NCBI RefSeq assembly: GCF_014642735.1
Contig: NZ_BMIV01000003.1
Coordinates: 303,846-367,845, forward strand
Reading direction: 5' to 3'
Length of the DNA: 64,000 bases
Source of the DNA: Paracoccus acridae
GTDB lineage: Bacteria > Pseudomonadota > Alphaproteobacteria > Rhodobacterales > Rhodobacteraceae
Positions 8,879 to 17,371 of the stretch are shown in pieces (positions within the stretch are counted from its first letter, which is position 1; every line of letters begins with the position of its first letter). The position numbers and the translations under genes were made by a program. The notes beneath the pieces are model-generated. The model saw only the letters and a list, made by a program, of their open reading frames with translations. It searched no databases and was not told the origin of the DNA.

Positions 8879-10266
8879 CGGTCGCGGATCCTTTCGATGA
8901 CGGCGGCATCGGGCGCAGGCAGGGCGGCGACCGCATCGGCCAGGGGCGCAAGCGCCGGATGGGCCAGGTTGCGCCGGACATATCCCCAGACGCGCGGCAT
9001 GAAATCCAGGTATCGCGGCTTGCCGTCGCGGATGCACAGCCGGGTGAAGATGCCCAGGATCCGCAGGTTCCGCTGCGCCCCCAGCAGGGCATAGGCGGCG
9101 CGGAAGCGGGCCTCGTCCATGGCGGTGGCGGCCAGATAGCGCGCGATGCAGGCGGCTTCGATCGCCGGGTCCACGTCGCGGCGCGCGTCCTGCAGCGCGG
9201 ACACGAGGTCATAGGCCGGATGGCAGGTTACCGCGTCCTGATAGTCGATCAGGCCCAAGGGGGCATCGCCCCGCCAGATCAGGTTTTCCGCATGGAAATC
9301 GCGCAGCGACAGGACCGGCGGCACATCGGCGGCAAGATCGGCGTGAAGGCGGGCGATCAGGGGGGCGATCTCCTCTCCGCCATTGGCACCCGCCGCCTGC
9401 GGATACCATTCGGCGAACAGGCCCACCTGCTGGGCCAGGGTCGGGCCGTCCAGCGGGGCCACGAAACCGGGCACCGGATGGCGGTGCAGGTCCACCAGCA
9501 GGTCGGTGATCCGGTCATAGATCGCGGGCGCCATGGCGGGATCGTGTTCCAGCACACGGGCCACAAGGTCGTCGCCCAGATCCTCGACCAGCAGCAGTCC
9601 CGCCGCCTGGTCCTGCGCCAGGATCGCGGGCGCGCCAAGGCCGTGGCCGCGCAGCCACTCCGTCATCGCCACGAAGGGCGCGCAGGCGCCCGAGGGATCG
9701 TCCATCAGCACCGCGCGGCCCTGCGGCCCGACCAACCGAAAATAGCGCCGGGCCGAGGCATCGCCCGCCAGCGGCAGCACCCGCGCATCCGCCCAACCCG
9801 CCCCCGCCACGAAAGCCGCGCGCTGAGCGATGCGGGGGCCGTCGGGGGCGATCAGGGCGATGTCGCGCAGGTCTGGATCGGCCTGAGGGGCAATCGCCAG
9901 CGTGATCGCGCCACCCGGCAGGCGGTCCAGCCGGTCGGGCCATTCGATCAGGCAGATGGCGTTCGCCAAGGCCTCGTCCAGGCCAAGCTCGTCCAGTTCC
10001 GAGGGATCGGTCAGGCGATACAGGTCGGCGTGCCAGATTTCCGACCCCAGCGGGTCGTCATAGGTCTGGACCAGGGTGAAGGTGGGGCTGGGCACGTCCT
10101 CGGCCGCATCGCCCTGGCGGGCGCGGATGAAGGCGCGGGCGAAATGGGTCTTGCCGGCGCCCACCGGCCCGTCCAGCAGGATCGTCTGGCCGGGCCGCGC
10201 CGTGGCGGCCAGCATCCGCGCCAAGGCGGCGGTCAGGTCTTGGTCTGCGGTCAGGCGCATGGTCAT
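8866..10266 (-). CDS. Fusion of TsaE (tRNA t6A ATPase subunit) and AmgK-like sugar kinase
   Basis: One 466-residue frame joins two families. Residues about 1-150 are TsaE: Walker A GPVGAGKT (33-40), SPTFTLVQTY (60-69) and HADLYRLTDPSELDELGLDE (79-98). TsaE is the ATPase needed for threonylcarbamoyl-adenosine in ANN-decoding tRNAs. Residues about 160-466 are an aminoglycoside-phosphotransferase fold kinase: GDASARRYFRL (168-178), catalytic loop LRDFHAENLIW (321-331) and metal-binding DYQD (341-344). This half resembles AmgK, the anomeric MurNAc/GlcNAc kinase, and is followed by a MurU-like gene. The fusion is known in Rhodobacteraceae. The start may be 10266 or the next ATG at 10260. The gene leads the operon ending with addA. 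Confidence 0.88.
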   Translation of the reverse strand: MTMRLTADQDLTAALARMLAATARPGQTILLDGPVGAGKTHFARAFIRARQGDAAEDVPSPTFTLVQTYDDPLGSEIWHADLYRLTDPSELDELGLDEALANAICLIEWPDRLDRLPGGAITLAIAPQADPDLRDIALIAPDGPRIAQRAAFVAGAGWADARVLPLAGDASARRYFRLVGPQGRAVLMDDPSGACAPFVAMTEWLRGHGLGAPAILAQDQAAGLLLVEDLGDDLVARVLEHDPAMAPAIYDRITDLLVDLHRHPVPGFVAPLDGPTLAQQVGLFAEWYPQAAGANGGEEIAPLIARLHADLAADVPPVLSLRDFHAENLIWRGDAPLGLIDYQDAVTCHPAYDLVSALQDARRDVDPAIEAACIARYLAATAMDEARFRAAYALLGAQRNLRILGIFTRLCIRDGKPRYLDFMPRVWGYVRRNLAHPALAPLADAVAALPAPDAAVIERIRDRCAR

Positions 10267-10368
10267 GGCTTCGTTCTAGCGGCTTCGGCGGGCGGGGGGA
10301 ACCATCCGTGAACGGATGCGGTGGCATGTGGCGCCAAAGCCGCTAGACTGGGATGCAGGAGGATTGCC

Positions 10369-10971
10369 ATGTTCCGCACAGCCCTTGCCCTGATCCTTGC
10401 CCTTGCCGGTCCCGCATCGGCCACGCAGGAATACATCCTGCCCACCCTGTTCGACGTGTCGGGGGTCGCGCCCGACGACGTGCTGAACATCCGGGCCGAG
10501 CCGAATGCCAGGGCCGCCATCATCGGCACCCTGGCCCCCGATGCCACCCGGATCGAGGTGGTCGAGGAACGCCGCGGCTGGGCGCGGGTCAATACGGGCG
10601 AAGGGACCGGCTGGGTCTCGGCGCGATACCTGTCCTATCGGGTCGATGTCTGGCAGCCGGGGCAACTGCCGCCCGCCTTCCGCTGCCTGGGGACCGAGCC
10701 CTTCTGGGACGCCAGGGTGGACGGCGGCGACCTGGTTCTGCGCAGTCCCGAAAACCAGGGTGGCGACCGTCGCGCGGTCCAGGCTGTGCTGGACACCGGC
10801 GTCTTCCGCGATCCGTCGCGCGTGGTCGTGGCGCAGGACATGACGCTGTTCTCGCATCCGCAGATCTGTTCGGACGGCATGTCGGACCGGCTGTTCGGGC
10901 TTTCGGCCATGCTGGTGCTGCATGGGGAACAGCCGTCGATGCTGTCGGGCTGCTGCACGATCCAGCCCTAG
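10369..10971 (+). CDS. Secreted SH3-domain protein of unknown function
   Basis: This 200-residue protein has a signal peptide (MFRTALALILALAGPASA, cleavage likely near residue 18-19). A bacterial SH3 domain covers about residues 25-92 (DDVLNIRAEPNARAAIIGTL through GWVSARYLSY). The C-terminal part contains CLGTEPFWDARV, the GTEPFW segment seen in a family of small envelope proteins. A Cys pair near the end (SGCCTIQP) could form disulfides or bind a lipid or metal. AGGAGG is nine bases before the ATG at 10369. It likely acts in the periplasm, perhaps binding cell wall, but no specific role can be given. It is divergent from the tsaE-amgK fusion. Confidence 0.75.
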   Translation: MFRTALALILALAGPASATQEYILPTLFDVSGVAPDDVLNIRAEPNARAAIIGTLAPDATRIEVVEERRGWARVNTGEGTGWVSARYLSYRVDVWQPGQLPPAFRCLGTEPFWDARVDGGDLVLRSPENQGGDRRAVQAVLDTGVFRDPSRVVVAQDMTLFSHPQICSDGMSDRLFGLSAMLVLHGEQPSMLSGCCTIQP

Positions 10972-10998
10972 GGCCAGGGTTCGCGCCGCCACTGTCGG

Positions 10999-11835
10999 TC
11001 AGTTCAACCCCAGCACATCCTGCATGTCGTATTCGCCCGGCCCCTTGTCCTGGCCCCAGATCGCCGCGCGGATGGCGCCGCGCGCGAAGATCGCCCGGTC
11101 GGTGGCCAGGTGCCGCAGCACGATCCGTTCGCCCGCACCCGCGAAGATCACGTCATGTTCGCCCACCACGTCGCCGCCCCGGATCGCGGCAAAGCCGATG
11201 CTGCCGGGCTCGCGCGCGCCGGTGATGCCTTCGCGCGCGGGCGTGCGCAGTTCGGCAAGCGTCCTGCCGCGCCCTTCGGCGGCGGCCTCGCCCAGCATCA
11301 GCGCGGTGCCCGAGGGCGCATCGACCTTCATGCGGTGATGGGCCTCGACCACCTCGATGTCCCAATCCTCGCCCAAGGCGGCGGCGACCTTGCGGGTCAG
11401 GCCCGTCAGCAGGTTCACGCCCAGGCTCATGTTGCCGGCGCGGATGATGGGCGCGTGGCGGGCGGCGGCCTTGAGATAATCCAGATGCGCCTGTTCCAGG
11501 CCCGTGGTGCCGATCACATGGACCGCGCGGGCCTGAGCGGTCAGTTCGGCGAATGCCACGGTCGCGGCGGGGGCGGTGAAGTCGATCACCGCCTGCGCCT
11601 GCGCAATCACCGACACCGCGTCGTCGCTGACCGTCACGCCCAGACCCGCGCCGCCCATGGCTTCCCCCACGTCGCGGCCGATCCAGGGGTGTCCCGCCCG
11701 TTCCAACGCGCCCACCAGCCGCACCTCGGGGTTCTCGGCGATCAGCCGGACCAGCATCTGTCCCATCCGCCCCGAGGCGCCGGTGACCACGATCCCCGGC
11801 AGGACGGGAGTGTCGGTGTTCTGCAAGTCGCTCAT
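10999..11835 (-). CDS. dapB: 4-hydroxy-tetrahydrodipicolinate reductase
   Basis: DapB reduces 4-hydroxy-tetrahydrodipicolinate with NAD(P)H in the lysine and meso-diaminopimelate pathway, feeding peptidoglycan synthesis. The 278-residue product has the dinucleotide-binding loop GASGRMG (19-25), the substrate site [15 protein letters not shown] (164-178) with its catalytic His-His-x-x-Lys, and IGTTG (109-113). The length is normal. The start at 11835 ([10 protein letters not shown]) is 70 bases from the divergent rbfA start, so both promoters must overlap in that short gap. Translation upstream of 11835 gives no family-like sequence. Confidence 0.95.
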   Translation of the reverse strand: MSDLQNTDTPVLPGIVVTGASGRMGQMLVRLIAENPEVRLVGALERAGHPWIGRDVGEAMGGAGLGVTVSDDAVSVIAQAQAVIDFTAPAATVAFAELTAQARAVHVIGTTGLEQAHLDYLKAAARHAPIIRAGNMSLGVNLLTGLTRKVAAALGEDWDIEVVEAHHRMKVDAPSGTALMLGEAAAEGRGRTLAELRTPAREGITGAREPGSIGFAAIRGGDVVGEHDVIFAGAGERIVLRHLATDRAIFARGAIRAAIWGQDKGPGEYDMQDVLGLN

Positions 11836-11905
11836 GGGTGCCTCCGATGTTTTCCCGCCTCTTATCCCGTTGCGGCGCGCCTCGCGACCCCCTACATCGG
11901 GACGC

Positions 11906-12319
11906 ATGGCACAGAACCGCTTTTCCCATGGCTCCGGTCCCTCGCAGCGCCAGCTTCGCGTGGGCGAACTGATCCGCCGCACCCTGTCCGACGTGCTGCT
12001 GCGCGCCGACGTGCATGACCCGGACCTGAACCGCCATTCCATCACCGTGGGCGAGGTGCGCACCTCGCCCGACCTGAAGGTGGCGACCGCCTATGTGCTG
12101 CCCCTGGGCGGCAACAACGCCGAGGAGGCCTTGGCCGCCCTGCGCCGCAATTCGGCCGAGCTGCGCCATCTGGTCGCCAAGGCCATGACGCTGAAATACG
12201 CGCCGCAACTGCGTTTCCAGCTGGACGAGACCTTCGACCGCCTGGACGACACCCGCCGCATGTTCGCCGACGAACGCGTCCGCCGCGACGTGGAAGGCGC
12301 GGATGACGATGAGGATTGA
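11906..12319 (+). CDS. rbfA: 30S ribosome-binding factor RbfA
   Basis: RbfA is a KH-fold factor that binds the 30S subunit during late maturation of the 16S 5' end and supports growth in the cold. The 137-residue product has [20 protein letters not shown] near the start, then [20 protein letters not shown] and the region ending [17 protein letters not shown], all typical. The C-terminus is acidic (EGADDDED). The ATG at 11906 leaves a 70-base gap to dapB. It overlaps the next gene by 17 bases and is two genes from truB, another RNA-maturation gene. Confidence 0.95.
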   Translation: MAQNRFSHGSGPSQRQLRVGELIRRTLSDVLLRADVHDPDLNRHSITVGEVRTSPDLKVATAYVLPLGGNNAEEALAALRRNSAELRHLVAKAMTLKYAPQLRFQLDETFDRLDDTRRMFADERVRRDVEGADDDED

Positions 12320-13064
12320 CCTGCGCCCCCTGGGCGTGGCCCTGGGGATGCTGGTGGCGATGACCATCCCGGCTGCGGCGGATGGATGCAGCCGCATGAG
12401 CCATGACGGCCAGGGCTATGTCGTCTGCGAGGTTTCGGCCGACCGCGAAGCCGCGCTGCGGTTGTGGCAGGACGATGCGAACGGCCAGCCGCTGCGCAAC
12501 TTCGCCAATGTCCGCGCCACGCTGGGAGCGGGCGAAAGCCTGGCCTTTGCCATGAACGCGGGCATGTATCACGCCGATTACCGGCCCGTCGGCCTTCTGG
12601 TCATCGACGGGGTGGAACTGCAGCCCATCGTGACCGGGGCCAGCCGCGACAATTTCGGGATGCTGCCGAACGGCGTCTTCTGCACCGGCGGGGCGCGTCC
12701 CTTCCAGGTGATCGAAAGCCGCGCCTTTGCGCAGGCGCGGCCCGATTGCCGCCTTGCCACGCAATCGGGGCCGATGCTGGTGATCGACGGCGACCTGCAT
12801 CCGCGCTTCCTGGTCGATTCCGACAGCCGCTATGTCAGGAACGGCGTCGGCGTCTCGCCCGACGGGCAGACGGCCTGGTTCGCGATTTCCGACCGGGCGG
12901 TCACCTTCCACGAATTCGGGCGCCTGTTCCGCGACGGGCTGGGGGTGCGCGACGCGCTGTATTTCGACGGCTCGATCAGCCGGCTTTACGCGCCGGGCAT
13001 GAACCGGGCGGATTTCGGGCGTTCGCTGGGGCCGATCATCGGACTGGTCGAAAGCGCCGGTTGA
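12303..13064 (+). CDS. Phosphodiester glycosidase-family protein (DUF2233), secreted
   Basis: This 253-residue protein starts with a signal peptide ([20 protein letters not shown], cleavage near AAADG) and then shows the NAGPA/DUF2233 phosphodiester glycosidase pattern: [60 protein letters not shown] and [13 protein letters not shown]. The family includes the mammalian uncovering enzyme that removes GlcNAc from a phosphodiester, and bacterial members linked to envelope glycans. The start overlaps rbfA by 17 bases, so translation is probably coupled. The natural substrate is unknown. Finding an exported glycosidase between two cytoplasmic RNA-maturation genes is odd but recurs in Rhodobacteraceae. 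Confidence 0.83.
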   Translation: MTMRIDLRPLGVALGMLVAMTIPAAADGCSRMSHDGQGYVVCEVSADREAALRLWQDDANGQPLRNFANVRATLGAGESLAFAMNAGMYHADYRPVGLLVIDGVELQPIVTGASRDNFGMLPNGVFCTGGARPFQVIESRAFAQARPDCRLATQSGPMLVIDGDLHPRFLVDSDSRYVRNGVGVSPDGQTAWFAISDRAVTFHEFGRLFRDGLGVRDALYFDGSISRLYAPGMNRADFGRSLGPIIGLVESAG

Positions 13065-13117
13065 CCTTGCGCGGGCGGCTGGCTATGCCGCCGCCTTCGA
13101 TTTCAAGGGGGTTGCCG

Positions 13118-14020
13118 ATGGCACGCAAGAAGGGCCGCGACGTCAATGGATGGCTGATCGTGGACAAGCCCGCGGGCGTCACCTCGACCGCCGTCGTCGC
13201 CAAGGTGCGCTGGGCGCTGGACGCCAGGAAGGCGGGCCATGCGGGCACGCTGGACCCCGACGCGACGGGCGTGCTGGCCGTGGCCCTGGGCGAGGCCACG
13301 AAGACCGTCGCCACCGTCACCGACGCGCTGAAATGCTATGACTTCACGGTCAACTGGGGGGCCGAGACGACGACCGACGATGCCTCGGGCGAGGTGGTGC
13401 GGACCTCGGACATTCGCCCGGACGCGGCCGCCATCCAGGCCGCGCTGCCCGCATTCACCGGCGACATCATGCAGGTTCCCCCGGCCTTTTCCGCCGTCAA
13501 GGTCGATGGCGAACGCGCCTATGACCTGGCGCGAGAGGGCGAGGAACTGGACTTGGCCGCCCGTCCCCTGTGGGTGGAAAGCCTGACGCTTCTGGACTGC
13601 GATGCCGGCACCGCCCGGCTGGAGATGGTCTGCGGCAAGGGCGGCTATGTCCGTTCCATCGCCCGCGACCTGGGCCGCGCGCTGGGCTGCCTGGGCCATG
13701 TGGCGCATCTGCGCCGTACCTGGTCCGGGCCGTTCGAGGCCGGCGAAGGCGTGGCCTTCGACAGGATCGACCGCGCGGCGCAGAACTGGCTGGATACGCA
13801 GCTTCTGCCGCTGGAGGTCGCGCTGGCCGACCTGCCCATGCTGCGCGCCACGCCCGAAGGCGCGGTCCGCATCCGCAATGGCAATCCCGGCCAGGTGACG
13901 GGCACGGCGGAATGGGGCGATCTGGTCTGGGTCGCGGATGCCACGGGACCGGTCTGCATCGGCCGTTACCAGGGCGGGCTGGTGCAGCCGGAACGGGTCT
14001 TCAACCTTCAGCCCAGATAG
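13118..14020 (+). CDS. truB: tRNA pseudouridine(55) synthase
   Basis: TruB makes pseudouridine 55 in the T-loop of tRNAs. The 300-residue product has [15 protein letters not shown], the catalytic loop [11 protein letters not shown] (43-53, nucleophile Asp46), [20 protein letters not shown] and [16 protein letters not shown]. The length fits the family. AAGGGG is 7 bases before the ATG at 13118. It is downstream of rbfA and the DUF2233 gene with a 53-base gap. Its last 13 bases overlap the convergent end of thiQ. Confidence 0.95.
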   Translation: MARKKGRDVNGWLIVDKPAGVTSTAVVAKVRWALDARKAGHAGTLDPDATGVLAVALGEATKTVATVTDALKCYDFTVNWGAETTTDDASGEVVRTSDIRPDAAAIQAALPAFTGDIMQVPPAFSAVKVDGERAYDLAREGEELDLAARPLWVESLTLLDCDAGTARLEMVCGKGGYVRSIARDLGRALGCLGHVAHLRRTWSGPFEAGEGVAFDRIDRAAQNWLDTQLLPLEVALADLPMLRATPEGAVRIRNGNPGQVTGTAEWGDLVWVADATGPVCIGRYQGGLVQPERVFNLQPR

Positions 14021-14712
14021 GCCCGCAGCCCCGGCGGCGGATTGTCCAGCAGCGGCCCGGTCGGCACCGGCGGATGGGCCACGCCGCCATCGACCAGGAT
14101 TGTCCGGGGCGCGAAGCTGCGGGCGTCGTCGGGATCATGCGTGACCATCAGCACCGTGGCATCGGTCTGCTCGGCGATGCGGGCCAGCAGGGCCAGCATG
14201 TCCCCCTTCAAGGCGGGTCCAAGCGCGGCGAAGGGTTCGTCCAGCAGCAGCACGGGCCGCGCCCGCAGCAGGACGCGCGCCAGGGCCACGCGGCTTTGCT
14301 GGCCGCCCGACAGGTTGGCGGGGCGGCGGGTTTCCATCCCGTCCAGGCCGACCTCGGCCAGCACCTGGGTCACGCGGGCGCGCTGCGGGTCCGACAGGCG
14401 CAGGTCCGGGCGCAGGCCAAGCCCCACGTTCTGCGCGACGGTCAGGTGCGGGAACAGATTCTGGTCCTGGAACAGCATCGACACCGGCCGCTGGCCCGGC
14501 GGCAGGGCGGTGATGTCCTGCCCGCCCAGGCGGATGCGCCCCCGGTCCGGGGCCAGAAACCCCCCGACCAGCGACAGCAGCGTGGACTTGCCCGACCCCG
14601 AGGGCCCGATCACCGCCACCCGCGCGCCCTTGGGAACAGTCAGGTCGGCGGACAGGGTGAAGCTGCCGCGCGTGACATGGATGCCGTCGAATTCAAGCAA
14701 GGCGACCCCCAC
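14008..14712 (-). CDS. thiQ: Thiamine ABC transporter ATP-binding protein
   Basis: ThiQ is the ATPase of the ThiBPQ importer for thiamine, its phosphates or pyrophosphate. It has Walker [10 protein letters not shown], the Q-loop region [15 protein letters not shown], signature [16 protein letters not shown] and Walker [12 protein letters not shown]. The start is uncertain. A GTG at 14712 overlaps thiP by 20 bases, a TTG at 14700 would start at LLEFDGI, and an ATG at 14736 lies deeper in thiP. GTG at 14712 is taken as a compromise. It is the last gene of a three-gene unit under the TPP riboswitch at 17240-17322. Confidence 0.88.
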   Translation of the reverse strand: MGVALLEFDGIHVTRGSFTLSADLTVPKGARVAVIGPSGSGKSTLLSLVGGFLAPDRGRIRLGGQDITALPPGQRPVSMLFQDQNLFPHLTVAQNVGLGLRPDLRLSDPQRARVTQVLAEVGLDGMETRRPANLSGGQQSRVALARVLLRARPVLLLDEPFAALGPALKGDMLALLARIAEQTDATVLMVTHDPDDARSFAPRTILVDGGVAHPPVPTGPLLDNPPPGLRAYLG

Positions 14713-16240
14713 GGTCGAAAATCCAGAACAGGCCAAAGCTGATCGCCATCAGCAGCACCGCGCAGGCCGAGGCATCGTCCATGCGATAAGAGTTCATCAG
14801 CTGGAACAGTTGCAAGGGCAGGGTCGGCCGGTCGCTTGCAAACAATGTGATCACGCCCAAGTCCCCCATCGCCAGGGCCGCCGCCAGCCCGCCCGCAAAG
14901 CCCAGCGGCCGGGCCAGCCGGGGCAGGATCAGATAGCGCAGCCGGGCAAGCCCGTGCAGGTCCAGCGAATCGGCCAGCCGCCCGTAATCCCGATGCAGCG
15001 TCCGCGCGGCGGGGATCAGCGCCCGCAATCCGAAGGGCAGGGCCATCACCGCATTGATCGCCACCGTCACCGGCAGCGCCAGCGTCTGCGGCAGGAACCA
15101 GCCGCGCAGCAGGATGAACAGCCCCGTTCCCAGCACCAAGGGAGAGGCGATCAGCGGCAGCATCCCCGCCGTTTCCACCCAGCGCATCCGCCCGCGCGCC
15201 AGCGACAGGGCCAGGGTCAGCGACAAGGCCAGCGCCAGCAGGGCCGAGATCAGCGCCATGACCACCGACCGCCCTGCCGCCTGCCAGACCTCGGGCGGCA
15301 GGTCGGGGATCTGCGGCAGGCCGCGTGCGATCACGGCGGCCATGGGCCAGATCAGGACGCCCGCCGCCCCTGTGATCACAAGCGCGTCGCTGATCCGGTG
15401 CCATCCGCCGGGCGCGGCGGGCATGTGGTCCGCATCCAGACCGGCCCCAAAGGCGGCGGGGATGGCGATCCAGCGCGCCAGCGCCATCGCGGCCAGGCAA
15501 AGCCCGATCTGGATCAGCCCCAGGCTTGCCGCCCGGCCCAGGTCGAAGTCGAAGCGGAAGGCCTGATAGATCGCCAGTTCCACCGTGGTCGCGCGCGGGC
15601 CGCCGCCCAGCGCCAGGGCCACGGTGAAGCTGGTCAGGCAGACCAGGAATACCGCCAGCCAGACGCCGGGCAGCACCGCCCGCAGCATCGGTCGTTCCAG
15701 ATGCCGCGCCACGTCGCGGGGGCCGAAGCCCAGCGATGCGGCCAGCCGGAAGCGTTCGGCGGGGATCGCCTGCCAGCCTTGCAGGATCAGCCGCACCGAC
15801 AAGGGCAGGTTGAAGAACACATGCGCCAGGATCACGCCCTGCCAGCCATAGATGCTGACCTCGGGCAGGCCCGCCAGGCGCAGGGCGTCATTGACCGCGC
15901 CGTTGCGGCCAAAGACCGCGATCAGCCCCATGATCGCCACGATCACCGGCAGGATGAAGGGTGCCCCCAGCAGGGTGACCAGGGCCGCACGCCCCGGAAA
16001 GCGCCGCCGGGCCAGGGCACGGGCGACGGGCACCGCCAGCAGGGCCGACAGCGTGGCGGACAGCGCGGCCTGCCACAGCGTGAACCGGACGGCGCGCCAG
16101 TCCCAAGGGCCAAGCCCGGACAGGCCTTGGGCAACCCAGGCGACGGCCGCCAGCGTCCCCAGGATCAGCAGGGCCAGGCCGCCGGCGGCGATGGCCCCCC
16201 CGGCCTCGGCCCGCGTCAGCCGGAAAAGGCCCGCAGCCAT
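14693..16240 (-). CDS. thiP: Thiamine ABC transporter permease
   Basis: This 515-residue inner-membrane protein is a fused double permease like other ThiP and Fbp-type permeases, with about twelve hydrophobic segments in two repeats. Two EAA-type cytoplasmic loops that dock the ATPase are seen around FRLAASLGFGPRDVARHLER in the first half and RLADSLDLHGLARLRYLILP in the second. It overlaps thiB by 25 bases upstream and thiQ downstream, so the three are surely co-transcribed. The thiamine assignment rests on the upstream riboswitch and on the binding protein. Confidence 0.92.
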   Translation of the reverse strand: MAAGLFRLTRAEAGGAIAAGGLALLILGTLAAVAWVAQGLSGLGPWDWRAVRFTLWQAALSATLSALLAVPVARALARRRFPGRAALVTLLGAPFILPVIVAIMGLIAVFGRNGAVNDALRLAGLPEVSIYGWQGVILAHVFFNLPLSVRLILQGWQAIPAERFRLAASLGFGPRDVARHLERPMLRAVLPGVWLAVFLVCLTSFTVALALGGGPRATTVELAIYQAFRFDFDLGRAASLGLIQIGLCLAAMALARWIAIPAAFGAGLDADHMPAAPGGWHRISDALVITGAAGVLIWPMAAVIARGLPQIPDLPPEVWQAAGRSVVMALISALLALALSLTLALSLARGRMRWVETAGMLPLIASPLVLGTGLFILLRGWFLPQTLALPVTVAINAVMALPFGLRALIPAARTLHRDYGRLADSLDLHGLARLRYLILPRLARPLGFAGGLAAALAMGDLGVITLFASDRPTLPLQLFQLMNSYRMDDASACAVLLMAISFGLFWIFDRGGRLA

Positions 16241-17196
16241 TCGTCCAACGCGGGCTGACGCAGCGCCTCGGCCTCGGTCTCAGAATAGAACAGGGTCTTT
16301 TCGGGCCGGGGCAGGTCGCGCATGACCTGGGGCCAGTCGTCCTGCGGCAGCTTGGCAGGCAGCGACCAGTTGGCCAGCGGGATGGTGGCCTGGAACTCGG
16401 GCGTCAGGATCCAGTCCATGAAGGCTTGCGCCAGTTCCGGCTGGTCGGTGGTGCGAAGCTGGGCTGCGACCTCGGCCATCAGGTAATGGCCTTCTGGAAA
16501 GATCGCGGCCTTCTTGGTGGCGTCGCCCTCGGCCTCGATATGATAGGCGGGCGAGGTGGTGTAGGACAGGACCATGTCGGCCTCGCCCTCGGTGAACATC
16601 CCATAGGATTCCGACCAGCCCTTGGTCACGGTCAGCACCTTGGGCGCCAGCTTGGCCCAGGCGTCGGGCGCCTGGTCGCCATAGACCGACTTCACCCACA
16701 AGAGCAGCGCCAGGCCGCTGACGGACGAGCGCGGATCCTGGATCACGATCTTCAGGTCGTCGGGCGCCTCCAGCAGTTCGGCGAAGCTGGCGGGCGGGTT
16801 CTGCAGCCGGGTTTCGTCATAGACGAAGGCCGTCTCGCCCCAATTATAGGGCAGGAAGATGTCGTCGGTCCATTCGACCGGCAGCGACAAGCCGGACGTA
16901 TCCTGCCCATGCGGCGCGAAAAGGCCGGATGCGCGGGCGCGGGCGGTCACGTCGGTGTTGAGGCCGAAGACGATGTCGGCCTCGGTCCGTTCGCCCTCCA
17001 TCAGCACGCGGGACAACTCGTCCCCGGTGACGAAGCGCAGGTCGCAGTTGCAGAAGGCCTCGAACCCTTCCTCGATCTTGGGGCCCGGGCCCCATTCGCT
17101 GGTGATGGATTCGCCCGCATAGACGGTCAGGACGGGCTTGTCCTGCGCCATGGCGGGGGTGGCGGCCAGAAGGGCAAGCATCACGGGCAGTTTCAT
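16216..17196 (-). CDS. thiB: Thiamine-binding periplasmic protein
   Basis: ThiB delivers thiamine compounds to ThiPQ. The 326-residue product begins with a signal peptide (MKLPVMLALLAATPAMAQ) followed by PVLTVYAGESITSEWGPGP, the usual N-terminus of ThiB. Aromatic residues for ring stacking can be seen in LPYNWGETAFVYD and VTKGWSESYGMF. GGAGA lies 5 bases before the ATG at 17196. The leader between it and the divergent mutS gene contains a TPP riboswitch, so the operon should be shut down when thiamine pyrophosphate is plentiful. Confidence 0.93.
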   Translation of the reverse strand: MKLPVMLALLAATPAMAQDKPVLTVYAGESITSEWGPGPKIEEGFEAFCNCDLRFVTGDELSRVLMEGERTEADIVFGLNTDVTARARASGLFAPHGQDTSGLSLPVEWTDDIFLPYNWGETAFVYDETRLQNPPASFAELLEAPDDLKIVIQDPRSSVSGLALLLWVKSVYGDQAPDAWAKLAPKVLTVTKGWSESYGMFTEGEADMVLSYTTSPAYHIEAEGDATKKAAIFPEGHYLMAEVAAQLRTTDQPELAQAFMDWILTPEFQATIPLANWSLPAKLPQDDWPQVMRDLPRPEKTLFYSETEAEALRQPALDEWLRAFSG

Positions 17197-17239
17197 CGCT
17201 GTCTCCTTTCCACAAGTGGTTCGAAAGAAAGGACAGCGT

Positions 17240-17322
17240 CACCTTCCCTCCGCCGGTGTTAGCCGGATCAGGTTCAACGGGTCCGCTTTCGCGTCTCAGC
17301 CACATGGCCCCCCGAGGTGCCT
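17240..17322 (-). ncRNA. TPP riboswitch (THI element)
   Basis: Read on the minus strand, the leader of thiB shows the conserved parts of the thiamine pyrophosphate aptamer: a closing helix (GCACCT with AGGTG), the GGGGGGCC segment, GCTGAGA, then ACCCGTTGAACCTGATCCGG followed by CTAACACCGG and GGAGGGAA. GCTGAGA and TTGAACCTGAT are near-invariant contacts for the pyrimidine and the pyrophosphate. The aptamer ends 43 bases before the thiB ATG. That is too short for a large separate terminator, so control is more likely by hiding the thiB ribosome-binding site. Confidence 0.95.
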
Positions 17323-17325
17323 TTG

Positions 17326-17353
17326 AATGTAGGGATTTCGCAGCAGCCCGCAA
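17326..17353 (-). promoter_or_regulatory. Candidate promoter of thiBPQ
   Basis: On the minus strand TTGCGG (17353-17348) is followed after 16 bases by TACATT (17331-17326). This would start transcription near 17320, just at the first base of the riboswitch closing helix. It also lies within 20-45 bases of the divergent mutS start codon. The match is moderate; the fit of the predicted start to the aptamer's 5' edge is the main support. Confidence 0.4.
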
Positions 17354-17371
17354 GCGGCTAGAAACGCCGCC

